Below are positions 51,989-60,393 of a stretch of 64,000 bases of DNA, piece after piece. Under the pieces are notes generated by a model, which saw only the letters and a program-made list of their open reading frames with translations, ran no database searches and was not told where the DNA came from. The DNA is from Flavisphingomonas formosensis. Lineage in GTDB: Bacteria > Pseudomonadota > Alphaproteobacteria > Sphingomonadales > Sphingomonadaceae. Made by a program: the position numbers and the translations under genes. The stretch lies in contig NZ_WRPK01000006.1 in assembly GCF_009755815.1 (NCBI RefSeq), positions 186,001 to 250,000 on the forward strand. The letters are read 5' to 3'. Position 1 is the stretch's first letter; each line of letters starts with the position of its first letter.

Positions 51989-53106
51989 ATGCTGCTGTCC
52001 ATTTTCGCGTGAGTGTCGGTTGCGCCGGCTTCGCAGGCCGCGGCCCAGGCAGCTTCGGCCAGTGGCGCGACGCGCGCGGCCTGCTCGACCGCCTGGGGAT
52101 CGACCGCATTGCCGCCCTGCTGGCGGGCGACGACACCCTGGATGATGGCGGCGACGCGGAACAGGTTGAAGGCCTTGTAATAGCCGAGATCGGCGATGGG
52201 GCCGCGGCCGATGCGGGCGCAGTAGCGCGCGACATAGGCGTCGAGCGGGGGGATGCCCAGGCGATCGAGATCGGCGGCGGCCAGCGAGCCGCGCGGATCG
52301 ATGCCGGGCGGGCGATACCATTCCATCGCATGATAGGTGAGGTCGGCGATCGGATCGCCCAGCGTAGCGAGCTCCCAGTCGATGATCGCGGCGACCTCGG
52401 GCCGGTCGGGACGGAAGATCAGGTTGTGGAGCGAATAGTCGCCATGGACGATGCGCGCCGGCACCTCGGGCGGCACGTTGGCGGCGAGCCAGGCTATGAC
52501 CTTGTCCATCGCCGGAACCTCGATGGTCTTCGAGGCTTCGTACTGACGCGACCAGCGGGCGACCTGGCGGGCGAGATAATTGCCCGGCCGGCCGAAATCC
52601 TCGAGGCCGAGCGCAGCGGGATCGAGGGCGTGGAGGCGGGCGAGGGTGGCGTTGGCGGAATCATAGACCGCGGCGCGCTCCTCTGGCGCGAGGTCGGGCA
52701 GGCTGTTGTCGAAGAAGATGCGGCCCTCGACATGAGCCATGAGGTAGAAGGCGCTGCCGATGACGGCAGTGTCGTCGCAATAGGCGATGGGCCGGGGAAC
52801 GGGCAAGCCGGCGGCGTGCAGCGCGCTGATGATGCGATATTCGCGATCGATGGCGTGGGCGGAGGCGAGCAGCACGCCGGGCGGGCGGCGCCGCAGCACA
52901 TAGGCGGCGGCGTCGGTGCGGACCAGATAGGTGGGGTTGGATTGGCCGCCCTGAAACTGGCGGATGACGATCCCCTCGCCCCCATCCACATCGCGCTCGC
53001 GCAGAAAGCCGGCGAGCGCAGCGGGATCGATCTCGAAACCCGACAGCATCTCGCCGGACGCGCCGAGATAGGCGTTCGGCGCTTTCTGCTCGGCAACGTC
53101 GTTCAA
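51985..53106 (-). CDS. APH-family phosphotransferase
   Basis: An aminoglycoside-phosphotransferase-fold kinase of 373 residues. The catalytic loop VHGDYSLHNLIF and the metal site IIDWELATLGDP are intact, and QFQGGQSNPTYLV is the nucleotide loop of the branch found in ACAD10/11. Such proteins probably phosphorylate a hydroxyl on an acyl-CoA or acid to allow elimination, not antibiotics. The start is a TTG at 53106 with AAGGA at 6-7 bases; no ATG is near. It is the first gene of the three-gene minus-strand operon. Confidence 0.85.
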   Translation of the reverse strand: MNDVAEQKAPNAYLGASGEMLSGFEIDPAALAGFLRERDVDGGEGIVIRQFQGGQSNPTYLVRTDAAAYVLRRRPPGVLLASAHAIDREYRIISALHAAGLPVPRPIAYCDDTAVIGSAFYLMAHVEGRIFFDNSLPDLAPEERAAVYDSANATLARLHALDPAALGLEDFGRPGNYLARQVARWSRQYEASKTIEVPAMDKVIAWLAANVPPEVPARIVHGDYSLHNLIFRPDRPEVAAIIDWELATLGDPIADLTYHAMEWYRPPGIDPRGSLAAADLDRLGIPPLDAYVARYCARIGRGPIADLGYYKAFNLFRVAAIIQGVVARQQGGNAVDPQAVEQAARVAPLAEAAWAAACEAGATDTHAKMDSSI

Positions 53107-53286
53107 TCTTCGTCCTTTCGCGGGCCAGGCGCCATGCCGTGGAGATAGGGTTCCGAGCGCCGTATTCAGCAGAAATCGTCCGGCGGGGCACCTGTCCGAT
53201 TGGTGGGGTGCGGCGCCTTCGCACGCACGCCATGGCTATGCGTGATATCGGTGTGCGCTGACGCGGGCATGACAGGAGGAGGCAGT

Positions 53287-54084
53287 ATGACGGACAGACC
53301 GAGCGAGGCAGCGCAGAGCGGGCGGCTTGCCGGCAAGACGGCGCTGGTGACCGGCGCTGCGTCCGGTCTCGGCCTCGCGATCGCTACGCGGTTCGTGCGC
53401 GAGGGTGCGCGGGTGCTGCTCACCGATCGCGACGCGGCGGCGGTGTGCGATCGGGCGGACGCGCTGGGCATGCCCTTCGCGCATCACGACGTCACCCTCG
53501 AAGCGGACTGGACTGAGGCGATCAATGCGGCCGAACAGGCATGGGGCGGGCTTCACATCCTCGTCAACAACGCCGGCATCTGCATACCGGGTACGATTGA
53601 GGAAACCGACCTCGCTGCCTGGCGCCGGACTCACGCCGTCAATCTGGACGCGGTGTACCTCGGCTGCCACATCGCCCTGCCGCTGATCGCGCGCAGCACG
53701 GCGGCGCAAGGTGAGCGCGGCAGCATCCTCAACATTTCTTCCATCTCCGCGATGGTCGCGGGCGCCAATATGGCGAGCTACAACAGCTCCAAGGCAGCGG
53801 TGCGTCATCTCAGCAAGTCGGTCGCGCTGCACTGCGCGAAGCAGGGTTATGCGGTGACGTGCAATTCGCTCCACCCCACCTTCATCGATACGCCGCTGAT
53901 CGACGGCCTTGCCGGCGGTGTGGAGCGAGAGGCGATGCTCGCCAAGCTGGCGCGCCAGGTGCCGGTCGGGAGGGTCGGCAAGCCGGACGATGTCGCCTGG
54001 GCGGCCGTCTATCTCTGCTCGGACGAAGCGCAGTTCGTGACAGGCGCCGAGCTGGTGATCGACGGTGGCATGTCGGCGCAGTAG
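53287..54084 (+). CDS. short-chain dehydrogenase/reductase (SDR)
   Basis: A classical SDR of 265 residues: TGAASGLGLAIATRF, LLTDRDA with acidic residue for NAD, NNAG, NISSISAMV and YNSSKAAV for the catalytic residues, VTGAELVIDGGM at the end. The form resembles hydroxysteroid and cyclic-alcohol dehydrogenases, but that is only a family tendency. GGAGGAGG precedes the ATG at 53287. It is divergent from the kinase operon. Confidence 0.9.
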   Translation: MTDRPSEAAQSGRLAGKTALVTGAASGLGLAIATRFVREGARVLLTDRDAAAVCDRADALGMPFAHHDVTLEADWTEAINAAEQAWGGLHILVNNAGICIPGTIEETDLAAWRRTHAVNLDAVYLGCHIALPLIARSTAAQGERGSILNISSISAMVAGANMASYNSSKAAVRHLSKSVALHCAKQGYAVTCNSLHPTFIDTPLIDGLAGGVEREAMLAKLARQVPVGRVGKPDDVAWAAVYLCSDEAQFVTGAELVIDGGMSAQ

Positions 54085-54105
54085 CGCCACTCCAAAGACG
54101 CGATC

Positions 54106-54182
54106 CCGGCGAAAGCCGGTCTCGCCCGGTCTCGGGGGAACCGTCCGTTGCATTTCCATCATGCTGAACTTGCTTCAGCATG
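54106..54182. terminator. two hairpins between convergent genes
   Basis: CCGGC-GAAA-GCCGG (54106-54119) and CATGCTGAA-CTTGC-TTCAGCATG (54160-54182, perfect 9-base arms) follow each other between the SDR stop (54084) and the GntR stop (54192). The second is a well-formed sphingomonad-type dispersed palindrome. Together they would terminate both strands. Confidence 0.6.
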
Positions 54183-54191
54183 GCGGGCCAC

Positions 54192-54989
54192 TTACCGCCA
54201 CCGCACCCGCTCGCCAAGCTTGGCCGGCCAATAAGCTCGGAAATCCTCGACGACATGTTCGACATGCTTGGCCATCAGCGCTTGAGCGGTCTTGCCGTCG
54301 CCGGCGATCACCGCGGCCGAGATCTCGGCATGCTCCTCGGTTATGAAGGTTTCGAGCTGGGTGCGGTCCTTGCTCATCAGCATATGGTCGGAAACGATGA
54401 AGCCGATCCCGCGGTAGGTGATCGCCAGCGCACGATTCTCGGCGAGCTCGGCGATGGCGTCGTGGAAGGCGAGGCCGTCGTTGATCGCCTGCGGGCCGTT
54501 TTCCTGTGTTGTTGCGGCCAAGAAGGGACGCAGCATGGCCTCGCGTTTCGCCGTATCCGGATTGCGCGCGGCGAGTTCGGCGAGCAACGGCTCGGTCAGC
54601 GTCCAGGCGACCAGCAGCTCCTCGTAGCTCGCGCCGTTCATCTGGTAGAACAAAGTCATGGTGCGGCCGAGATTGCGCGGCGAGGCATGGCCGACGGTCA
54701 CTCCGATCCCCGGCTGCAATCGGATGAGACCCTGCACCTCGAGCAGGCGCAACGCCTCGCGCAGCGATGCCCGACTGACGCGATAGTGGCTCAGCATCTC
54801 GGCTTCGTGGGGCAGGCGGCTGCCCGGTGCCATCTGCTTATCGACGATCTCGCGCACGATATCGAAGGCGACGAGTTCGGCGGTCTTGAAAGAACGCCCC
54901 GACAGGCCGCCATCGCTATCCGCTGCGATCGGCGGGCGGGTGTTCCTGCCCCCCTCGCGCGGCGCATCTTCCCTCCGGTTCCTCCCCAT
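54192..54989 (-). CDS. GntR-family regulator, FCD (FadR) type
   Basis: A DNA-binding regulator of 265 residues. The N-terminal winged helix (HYRVSRASLREALRLLEVQGLI) is followed by an all-helical FCD ligand domain, with metal-binding residues in FHDAIAELAENRAL and the late HAEI and HVEHV segments. FCD regulators sense acids or acyl-CoAs. A longer frame to 55169 is not supported; AAGGAG 9 bases before the ATG at 54989 is. It lies in the centre of the catabolic region and probably represses some of it. MaoC and DUF2889 genes lie upstream on the same strand. Confidence 0.85.
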   Translation of the reverse strand: MGRNRREDAPREGGRNTRPPIAADSDGGLSGRSFKTAELVAFDIVREIVDKQMAPGSRLPHEAEMLSHYRVSRASLREALRLLEVQGLIRLQPGIGVTVGHASPRNLGRTMTLFYQMNGASYEELLVAWTLTEPLLAELAARNPDTAKREAMLRPFLAATTQENGPQAINDGLAFHDAIAELAENRALAITYRGIGFIVSDHMLMSKDRTQLETFITEEHAEISAAVIAGDGKTAQALMAKHVEHVVEDFRAYWPAKLGERVRWR

Positions 54990-55089
54990 GGATCTATTCT
55001 CCTTGTCGTCTTTCGCGGAGGGGCGGGCAAATTTCCTCATCATAGGCGGCTCCGCCCGGTACGAACAGGGATAGGCCGGCGCGGCCGGC

Positions 55090-55935
55090 TCATCGCCATC
55101 GCACCGCCCCGCCGTCGAGCACGATCGCCCGGCGTTCCGGAACGCGAGCGCGGAAGCGGGCCGCCCCATCGTCCTGCCGCCATGTCTCGATCGCGATGGT
55201 TTCGCCGGGGAAGACCGGTGCCGTGAAACGGCAGGAAAGATGGGTCAGCCGTTCCGGCTCGTCCCCGGCCAGATCCACCACTATGGCACGGCCCGCAAGG
55301 CCGAAGGTGCAGAGCCCGTGAAGAATCGGGCGTTCGAAGCCCGCTTCGGCGGCGGCGGCGGGCAGCAGGTGCAGCGGGTTGAGATCGCCCGACAGGCGAT
55401 AGAGGGCGGCCTGTTCCGGGCGGGTCGCGATCTCCACGACCCGGTCGGGTGCATCGCGGGTGAGCGGTGGCTCGAGCCGGGGTGGCGCATCGCCTGTGCC
55501 TTCGCCGTCGTCGCCGCGCAGCAGCATGGTCGAGCGCGATACGGCGAGCACGGCGCCGGTCTCCGCGTCGGTGAGCGTGCGGGCCGTCACCAGCAGGGAT
55601 CCGCGGCCGGCACCGCGATGGTGCAGCACCTCGATCCGCATCCGGCCGACGACCGCGCCGGCGGCAGGAAGCGGCCGATGAATATCCAGCGCCTCGGCGA
55701 CATGAAAGACCTGTGCGGCGTCGAGCGCGAAACGCGGATCCTCCATCCAGAAGCCTTCGCTGGCCAGTACCGTCGCCAGAGTGGGCAGCGCCTTCAACCC
55801 GGCCTCATAGACATAGGGCAGATCGGCATCGTCACGCCCGGCGCCGATGCCGAGCGCATAAAGGATCGTCCGGCGCGCATCATAATGCTCGACGATCGGC
55901 TCCGGCATCCAGCGGCGAAGGACGGCGGCGTCCAT
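55090..55935 (-). CDS. MaoC-like enoyl-CoA hydratase 2, double hot-dog
   Basis: A protein of 281 residues with the two hot-dog repeats of MFE-2-type hydratase 2. The N-terminal repeat has the ILYALGIGAG motif; the C-terminal repeat carries YRLSGDLNPLHLLP, which holds the catalytic Asp and His, followed by FERPILHGLCTFG. It hydrates trans-2-enoyl-CoA to the 3R-hydroxyacyl-CoA, the step between the dehydrogenases and a hydroxyacyl-CoA dehydrogenase. ATG 55935 lies 8 bases after the DUF2889 stop. The long N-terminal extension of the open frame is rejected. Confidence 0.85.
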   Translation of the reverse strand: MDAAVLRRWMPEPIVEHYDARRTILYALGIGAGRDDADLPYVYEAGLKALPTLATVLASEGFWMEDPRFALDAAQVFHVAEALDIHRPLPAAGAVVGRMRIEVLHHRGAGRGSLLVTARTLTDAETGAVLAVSRSTMLLRGDDGEGTGDAPPRLEPPLTRDAPDRVVEIATRPEQAALYRLSGDLNPLHLLPAAAAEAGFERPILHGLCTFGLAGRAIVVDLAGDEPERLTHLSCRFTAPVFPGETIAIETWRQDDGAARFRARVPERRAIVLDGGAVRWR

Positions 55936-55943
55936 GTGCGGGG

Positions 55944-56756
55944 TTACTGTCCCGGCCCGCCATGCCAAGGCGTTTCGACGACGCCGTCGGTGAAATCCCG
56001 CCCGTTCCCAGCCCGAAAAGTGGCAAGCGCGGCGCGTTCGGGCGCATAGGCGTAGCATACGCCGATACGCGCGGATTGGGTGGCGACCGGTAGGCCATCC
56101 GACGCATCGGGCAAGAAGCCACGGCCATAAGCGAGGAAATAGGTGCGGGAGAGGACGGTGGCGGCCTCCAGCGCATCGCCCTCGAAACGCTTGGCAGCCC
56201 AGCCGGTGAAGCCGCGCCCGACGGGATGCCCGGCCAGCTCCTCTGGCGCGATGATCGCGCCGTCGCGCACGCGCCAGCGATGCACCGGCACCTCGTCGCG
56301 ACGCACCTCGATGTCGACCGGATCGTCCGTCTCGTCGGGAACCGTCGCCTCGTAGATCCGGGTCACGCTGCCGCGTCGTGCATGGGCGAGGGTCAGGGCG
56401 GCGAGATCGAACAAATGGGTGCAGTTCCGCTGCGCCCGCCCGCCGGCAAAGAGATCGGCGGCGGTGATGTCGATCGGCATCCCCTTCAGCTCTTCCAGCA
56501 TGGCGGCCGCCGCTGGACAGGCGCTGGTCGGGATACGAATCGTCTCGCCGTGAATGGCCGTAACCCGATCGCCGTCATGGGTGATCGTGCAGCGCATCTC
56601 GTGAAAGATATCGGCTAGCACGGACTGCACCATCCCAGGGCTGCCTACCAGCCGGATGCGTCGGCGTGCGATGCCGTGGCCATAATGTGGGTTCAGCGGA
56701 AAATCGAGAATCGGCCGATCGGCGCGGCGCCCCATCAAGGTCGAATCCTGGTCCAT
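55944..56756 (-). CDS. DUF2889 family protein
   Basis: A protein of 270 residues with the DUF2889 pattern: DIFHEMRCTITHDGDRVTAI, an ACPAAAAMLEELKGMP helix and CTHLFDLAALTLAHARRG. The family has conserved Cys, His and Asp residues but no established activity. It occurs, in my experience, with MaoC hydratases and thiolase-like proteins in catabolic clusters, as here: it is coupled to the MaoC gene with 8 bases between. The start is ATG 56756; ATG 56735 is an alternative. Confidence 0.8.
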   Translation of the reverse strand: MDQDSTLMGRRADRPILDFPLNPHYGHGIARRRIRLVGSPGMVQSVLADIFHEMRCTITHDGDRVTAIHGETIRIPTSACPAAAAMLEELKGMPIDITAADLFAGGRAQRNCTHLFDLAALTLAHARRGSVTRIYEATVPDETDDPVDIEVRRDEVPVHRWRVRDGAIIAPEELAGHPVGRGFTGWAAKRFEGDALEAATVLSRTYFLAYGRGFLPDASDGLPVATQSARIGVCYAYAPERAALATFRAGNGRDFTDGVVETPWHGGPGQ

Positions 56757-56799
56757 GCCTTCAGTCTATCGCGACTTCGGGCCGTTCGAAACTCACAGA

Positions 56800-56859
56800 A
56801 TGACAAGGATTTCCAGTGCTAAGCGCAACCTAGGATAAATATGATAAGAAACTTGTCAT
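56800..56859. promoter_or_regulatory. inverted repeat in divergent promoter
   Basis: ATGACAAG (56800-56807) and CTTGTCAT (56852-56859) are perfect 8-base arms around an AT-rich centre of 44 bases, in the region shared by DUF2889 (minus) and the LuxR gene (plus). A weak CTGCGC-TTTC-GGATAG dyad follows at 56863-56878. The spacing suggests two cooperating binding sites rather than a hairpin. Confidence 0.35.
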
Positions 56860-56919
56860 CCCCTGCGCTTTCGGATAGCTTCGATAGGCAGAGCGAACCC
56901 GGAGAAGGGCCCTGAGAGG

Positions 56920-57693
56920 ATGAGCGACCTGAAGGATGTGGCGGCGATGCGGATCACGTCGCCGCAGGACGTGCGGCGCGCGGCTATTGCGCTGAAGGCA
57001 CTGGTGGATTCGATGGGTGCGTGGCGGATCGCCATCTGTCACAATATCGCAAGCAATCGGCCTATGCGCGATGCCGACGGCGCGATGCTCGCGACGAGCG
57101 TATTCGGATGGACGGAGGAAGAGGAGGATCGCTGGTGGCGCCTGCCGCGCCTCGCGCTCGATTCCCCGCTGCCCACTGCCTGCCGCTACGAGAGCGAGCC
57201 CTTCTGGTGCAATGCCGGTGGTTTCCACACACTGCTTCCCAATCCGCAGCTTGCCGGCATCGGCCTGCAGGATTTCGAGCGGCGGGCACTCACTCATGCC
57301 GCGATCCTCGTCCCGGTGCACATGCCGTTCGGCGTGATCGGTGCAGCCAGCATCACCCCGCGCGATCGCAGCCTCGTCGATCTTTCCGACATCTTCGCGG
57401 CCTATGGCGACATATTGGGGCTGTGCCTGCGCGCGTTCGTGACCAGCTATTGCCGGGTGATGGTCTCGCCGGAGCGGGTACCGGTCGGCACCATGCTCTC
57501 CAAGCGCGAAGTGGAGTGCCTGCGCTGGGCGGCAGTCGGCAAGACCGATCTCGAGATCGGCATGATCATGTCGCGCAGCCGCGCCACCGTCCGGTTCCAC
57601 ATTCACAATGCGGCGATGAAGCTGGATGCGGTCAACCGCAGCCAGACCGTCTTCAAGGCTGCACAGCTCGGCTATATCGGCCTCAACAGCTGA
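56920..57693 (+). CDS. LuxR-family regulator with autoinducer-binding-like domain
   Basis: A protein of 257 residues. The N-terminal 170 residues resemble an acyl-homoserine-lactone-binding PAS-like domain in layout (including NAGGFHTLLPN, ILVPVHMPFGVIGAASI), and the C-terminus is a LuxR HTH (LSKREVECLRWAAVGKTDLE, then TVRFHIHNAAMKLDAVNR). No luxI-type synthase is seen nearby, so it is a solo that may sense a pathway compound. It is divergent from DUF2889 and is followed by the thiolase-DUF35 operon. Confidence 0.8.
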   Translation: MSDLKDVAAMRITSPQDVRRAAIALKALVDSMGAWRIAICHNIASNRPMRDADGAMLATSVFGWTEEEEDRWWRLPRLALDSPLPTACRYESEPFWCNAGGFHTLLPNPQLAGIGLQDFERRALTHAAILVPVHMPFGVIGAASITPRDRSLVDLSDIFAAYGDILGLCLRAFVTSYCRVMVSPERVPVGTMLSKREVECLRWAAVGKTDLEIGMIMSRSRATVRFHIHNAAMKLDAVNRSQTVFKAAQLGYIGLNS

Positions 57694-57867
57694 TTTTCGG
57701 CAGCGTCGGTCGGCACCATCACATGTGGCCGGCCGGATGCGTTTTCCCTCGCGCTTGCGGGAGGTGGCACCACCCTCGTTCGTCACCGGACAAAAGCGCT
57801 AGGTGGAGGCGCCGCGCGAAAAGGCTACCGCTAGTGGCGAGCAATGACGCAGCGGGAGAGAGGGCAT

Positions 57868-59070
57868 ATGGCAGCGGACGATCTCGCCGTCGCCGCGCGT
57901 GACAGGACGGCCATCGTCGGCATCGGCAGCACCGAATTTTCGAAGGACTCGGGACGCAGCGTGCTTGCGCTCGCGACCGAGGCGGCACGGGCGGCGATCG
58001 CCGATGCGGGGCTGACGGCTGCGGATATCGACGGCATCGTGCGCTGCGACATGGATGTGGTGACGACGGCCGGCCTCGCCGCCTCGCTCGGTCTCGACAG
58101 GCTTTCCTTCTGGGCAGACACCGGCCCGGGCGGAACGGCGCCTTGCATGCAACTGGGCATCGCCGTCGCCGCGCTGCTCTCCGGCCAAGCCAATGCCGTG
58201 ATCTGCTTCCGCTCGCTCAACGGTCGGTCGGAGGCACGCTTCGGCGTTGGCGCGCCGGCCGCGGCGGACATGCGGGTCGGCGGGCGCGGTAGCTATGACG
58301 AATATTATCTGCCCTATGGCATGATGACGCCGGGCCAGTTCTTCGCGATCCTCGCACAGCGGCACATGTACGACTATGGCTCGACCGCGGAGCAGCTCGG
58401 CGCGATCGCGCTCGCCTGCCGCGAAAACGCAAATCGAACGCCGCATGCGCAGATGCACGATCGCCCGCTGAGCATGGAGCAATATCTCGCCTCCCGGATC
58501 ATCGCATCGCCATTGCGCCTGTTCGATTTCTGCCTGGAGAGCGACGGTGCGTGCGCCGTGGTGCTGACGCGGGCCGATCGGGCACGCGATCTGCGCCAGC
58601 CTCCCGTGACGATCCGTGCGGTTGCCGGCGGCGGACCCGAGGACTTTCGCGCGGGCATGATGTTCTCGGCGCTCACCCGCCATGATCTCGGTGATATTGG
58701 CGGGCGCGCCGCGGCAGGTGAGCTCTACCGCCGCGCCGGCTTGGGGCCGTCCGATATCGACGTGGCGCAATTTTACGATTGTTTCACGATCAGCGTTCTC
58801 CTGCAGCTCGAGGCGTTCGGCTTCTGCGGCAGAGGCGAAGGCGGCGCCTTTGCCGCGTCCGGTGCGATCCGGCGTGACGGCAGCATCCCGATCAACACCG
58901 CGGGCGGCAACATGTCGGAAGGCTATGTCCACGGCATGAACCACATCGTCGAGGCGGTCCGCCAGCTGCGTGGTGAGGCGGCGAACCAGATCGCCGGTGT
59001 GGAGACCGCGCTCTGCACCAGCGGCCTGTTCCCGGTGGGATCGGGCGCGATCCTCAGAAAGGCCGCCTGA
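57868..59070 (+). CDS. thiolase-fold lipid-transfer protein, Ltp2-like (aldolase type)
   Basis: A protein of 400 residues of the thiolase superfamily. At the position of the nucleophilic Cys there is a glycine (GPGGTAPCMQLG, G89); C93 is four residues later. The late FYDCFTISVLLQLEAFGFC stretch is typical of Ltp2-type retro-aldolases that shorten steroid side chains together with a DUF35 partner. It should therefore cleave a CoA thioester by an aldol mechanism rather than thiolysis. ATG 57868 has GAGAGGG upstream; an in-frame ATG 57844 is less likely. The stop overlaps the DUF35 ATG (TGATG). Confidence 0.8.
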   Translation: MAADDLAVAARDRTAIVGIGSTEFSKDSGRSVLALATEAARAAIADAGLTAADIDGIVRCDMDVVTTAGLAASLGLDRLSFWADTGPGGTAPCMQLGIAVAALLSGQANAVICFRSLNGRSEARFGVGAPAAADMRVGGRGSYDEYYLPYGMMTPGQFFAILAQRHMYDYGSTAEQLGAIALACRENANRTPHAQMHDRPLSMEQYLASRIIASPLRLFDFCLESDGACAVVLTRADRARDLRQPPVTIRAVAGGGPEDFRAGMMFSALTRHDLGDIGGRAAAGELYRRAGLGPSDIDVAQFYDCFTISVLLQLEAFGFCGRGEGGAFAASGAIRRDGSIPINTAGGNMSEGYVHGMNHIVEAVRQLRGEAANQIAGVETALCTSGLFPVGSGAILRKAA

Positions 59071-59474
59071 TGCTCCCGGTGACTGACGATCGCGACACTG
59101 CCCCTTTCTTCGTTGCAGCACGCGAGGGGCGGCTGGTCTATGCCGCCTGCCCGTCCTGCGAGCGGGCGGTGCATCCGCCGCTGCCCTATTGTCCGTCCTG
59201 CGACGCCGGAGAGCCCGTCACCTGGCGGCAGGCGAGCGGACGCGGCACGCTCTACGGCTTCACCACCGTCGCACACCAGGTCCATCCGGCCTTTCCGGCG
59301 CCCTACACGGTCGTGCTGGTCGCGCTCGACGATGCGCCAGACGTTCGGCTGACCGGAATGATACCCGGTACGCCCGCGTTGGAAATCGGCCAGGCGATGC
59401 GCGTGTGGTTCGAAGATAAGGGACAGGACGTCGTCCTGCCGCAATGGCAGCCGGCAGAGGAGAAAGCAGCATGA
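59070..59474 (+). CDS. DUF35 Zn-ribbon OB-fold protein
   Basis: A protein of 134 residues with an intact four-cysteine ribbon (C27, C30, C41, C44: ACPSCERA and YCPSCDAG) and an OB-fold (GRGTLYGFTTV, YTVVLVALDD). It is the expected partner of the thiolase-fold protein encoded just upstream, overlapping by one base. In the known Ltp2-ChsH2 complex the DUF35 domain binds CoA. Its stop overlaps the flavin-dependent oxidoreductase ATG by 4 bases. Compare the degenerate ribbon of the gene at 31221. Confidence 0.9.
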   Translation: MLPVTDDRDTAPFFVAAREGRLVYAACPSCERAVHPPLPYCPSCDAGEPVTWRQASGRGTLYGFTTVAHQVHPAFPAPYTVVLVALDDAPDVRLTGMIPGTPALEIGQAMRVWFEDKGQDVVLPQWQPAEEKAA

Positions 59475-60379
59475 CGGGCACCGTCGGTATCCAGACCTAC
59501 AATTATCCGCCCGAAGAGCTGCTCGCGCTTGCGCAGGCGGCCGAACGACTGGGCTTCGAGGGCCTCTGGCTGGGCGAGCATTACGTCAATCCGGCCAGCT
59601 ATCGTAGCGCGCATCCCGGAACGCATGGCAGCTCGGAGGTGAAGGAGGACGATATTCTCGGACCCCATGTCACCTTGCAGGATCCCTGGTTCCTGCTCGG
59701 CGCGGTGGCGGGGGCGACGCGCCGGCTCAAGCTCGGCACCGCGATCACCATCGTGCCGCTGATGCCGCCGCTGCTGCTCGCCCGCGCGACGGCGACGGCC
59801 TGGCACGTCTCCGGCGGCCGCTTTCGGCTCGGCACCGGCGCGGGCTGGTTGGAAGAGGAGTTCGACATTCTCGGCATCCCCTTCGCCGAGCGCGGCAGCC
59901 GCCTGGACGAGACGATCGAGATATTGCAAAAAGCCTGGGCGGGCGGCTATTTCCGGCACGAGGGCGCCCATTTCGCCTATCCGGTGGAGCAGCAGGTCAC
60001 GCGCGATCCGACGCCGGTGCCGCTGGTCTGCGGCGGCAACACGGGCCCGGCGCTGCGCCGGGTGGTTCGCGTCGCCGATGCCTGGATGAATTCGGCGATG
60101 GTTTCGCTCCCCGAGGCGCTGGCGCTACGTGATCGGATCGAGGCAGAGCGGAGCAAGGCGGGCAAGACCGGCGCGCTCACTTATTATCTACGCCCCGAAC
60201 ATCCGGACCCTGAACTCGTCGATCAGTTCCGGGCGGAGGGTTTTGGCAATATCGTGCTCTGGGGGCCGCATGTCTGGCCGCAGGGCGGCCCGCTGACTTT
60301 GGCGGAGAAGGAGGCGCGTCTCGCCGAGATTGCCCGATCGCTCGGCGTCCGGGCGCCGAGCGAAGACGTCGCGGCCTGA
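59471..60379 (+). CDS. LLM-class flavin-dependent oxidoreductase
   Basis: A protein of 302 residues with the luciferase-like monooxygenase TIM barrel: ERLGFEGLWLGEHY at the start, LKLGTAITIVPLMPP, FRLGTGAGWLEEEF and a C-terminal PLVCGGNTGPALRRVVRVAD. Members use reduced FMN or F420. In this operon it may oxygenate or reduce a ring intermediate. A GAGGAG site precedes the ATG at 59471, which overlaps the DUF35 stop. Confidence 0.85.
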   Translation: MTGTVGIQTYNYPPEELLALAQAAERLGFEGLWLGEHYVNPASYRSAHPGTHGSSEVKEDDILGPHVTLQDPWFLLGAVAGATRRLKLGTAITIVPLMPPLLLARATATAWHVSGGRFRLGTGAGWLEEEFDILGIPFAERGSRLDETIEILQKAWAGGYFRHEGAHFAYPVEQQVTRDPTPVPLVCGGNTGPALRRVVRVADAWMNSAMVSLPEALALRDRIEAERSKAGKTGALTYYLRPEHPDPELVDQFRAEGFGNIVLWGPHVWPQGGPLTLAEKEARLAEIARSLGVRAPSEDVAA

Positions 60380-60393
60380 AGCGGCGGAATGGC

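Noticed and set aside
51985-53106. Antibiotic resistance by an aminoglycoside phosphotransferase
   Set aside because: The motifs belong to the ACAD10/11-like branch, and the neighbours are acyl-CoA metabolism genes.
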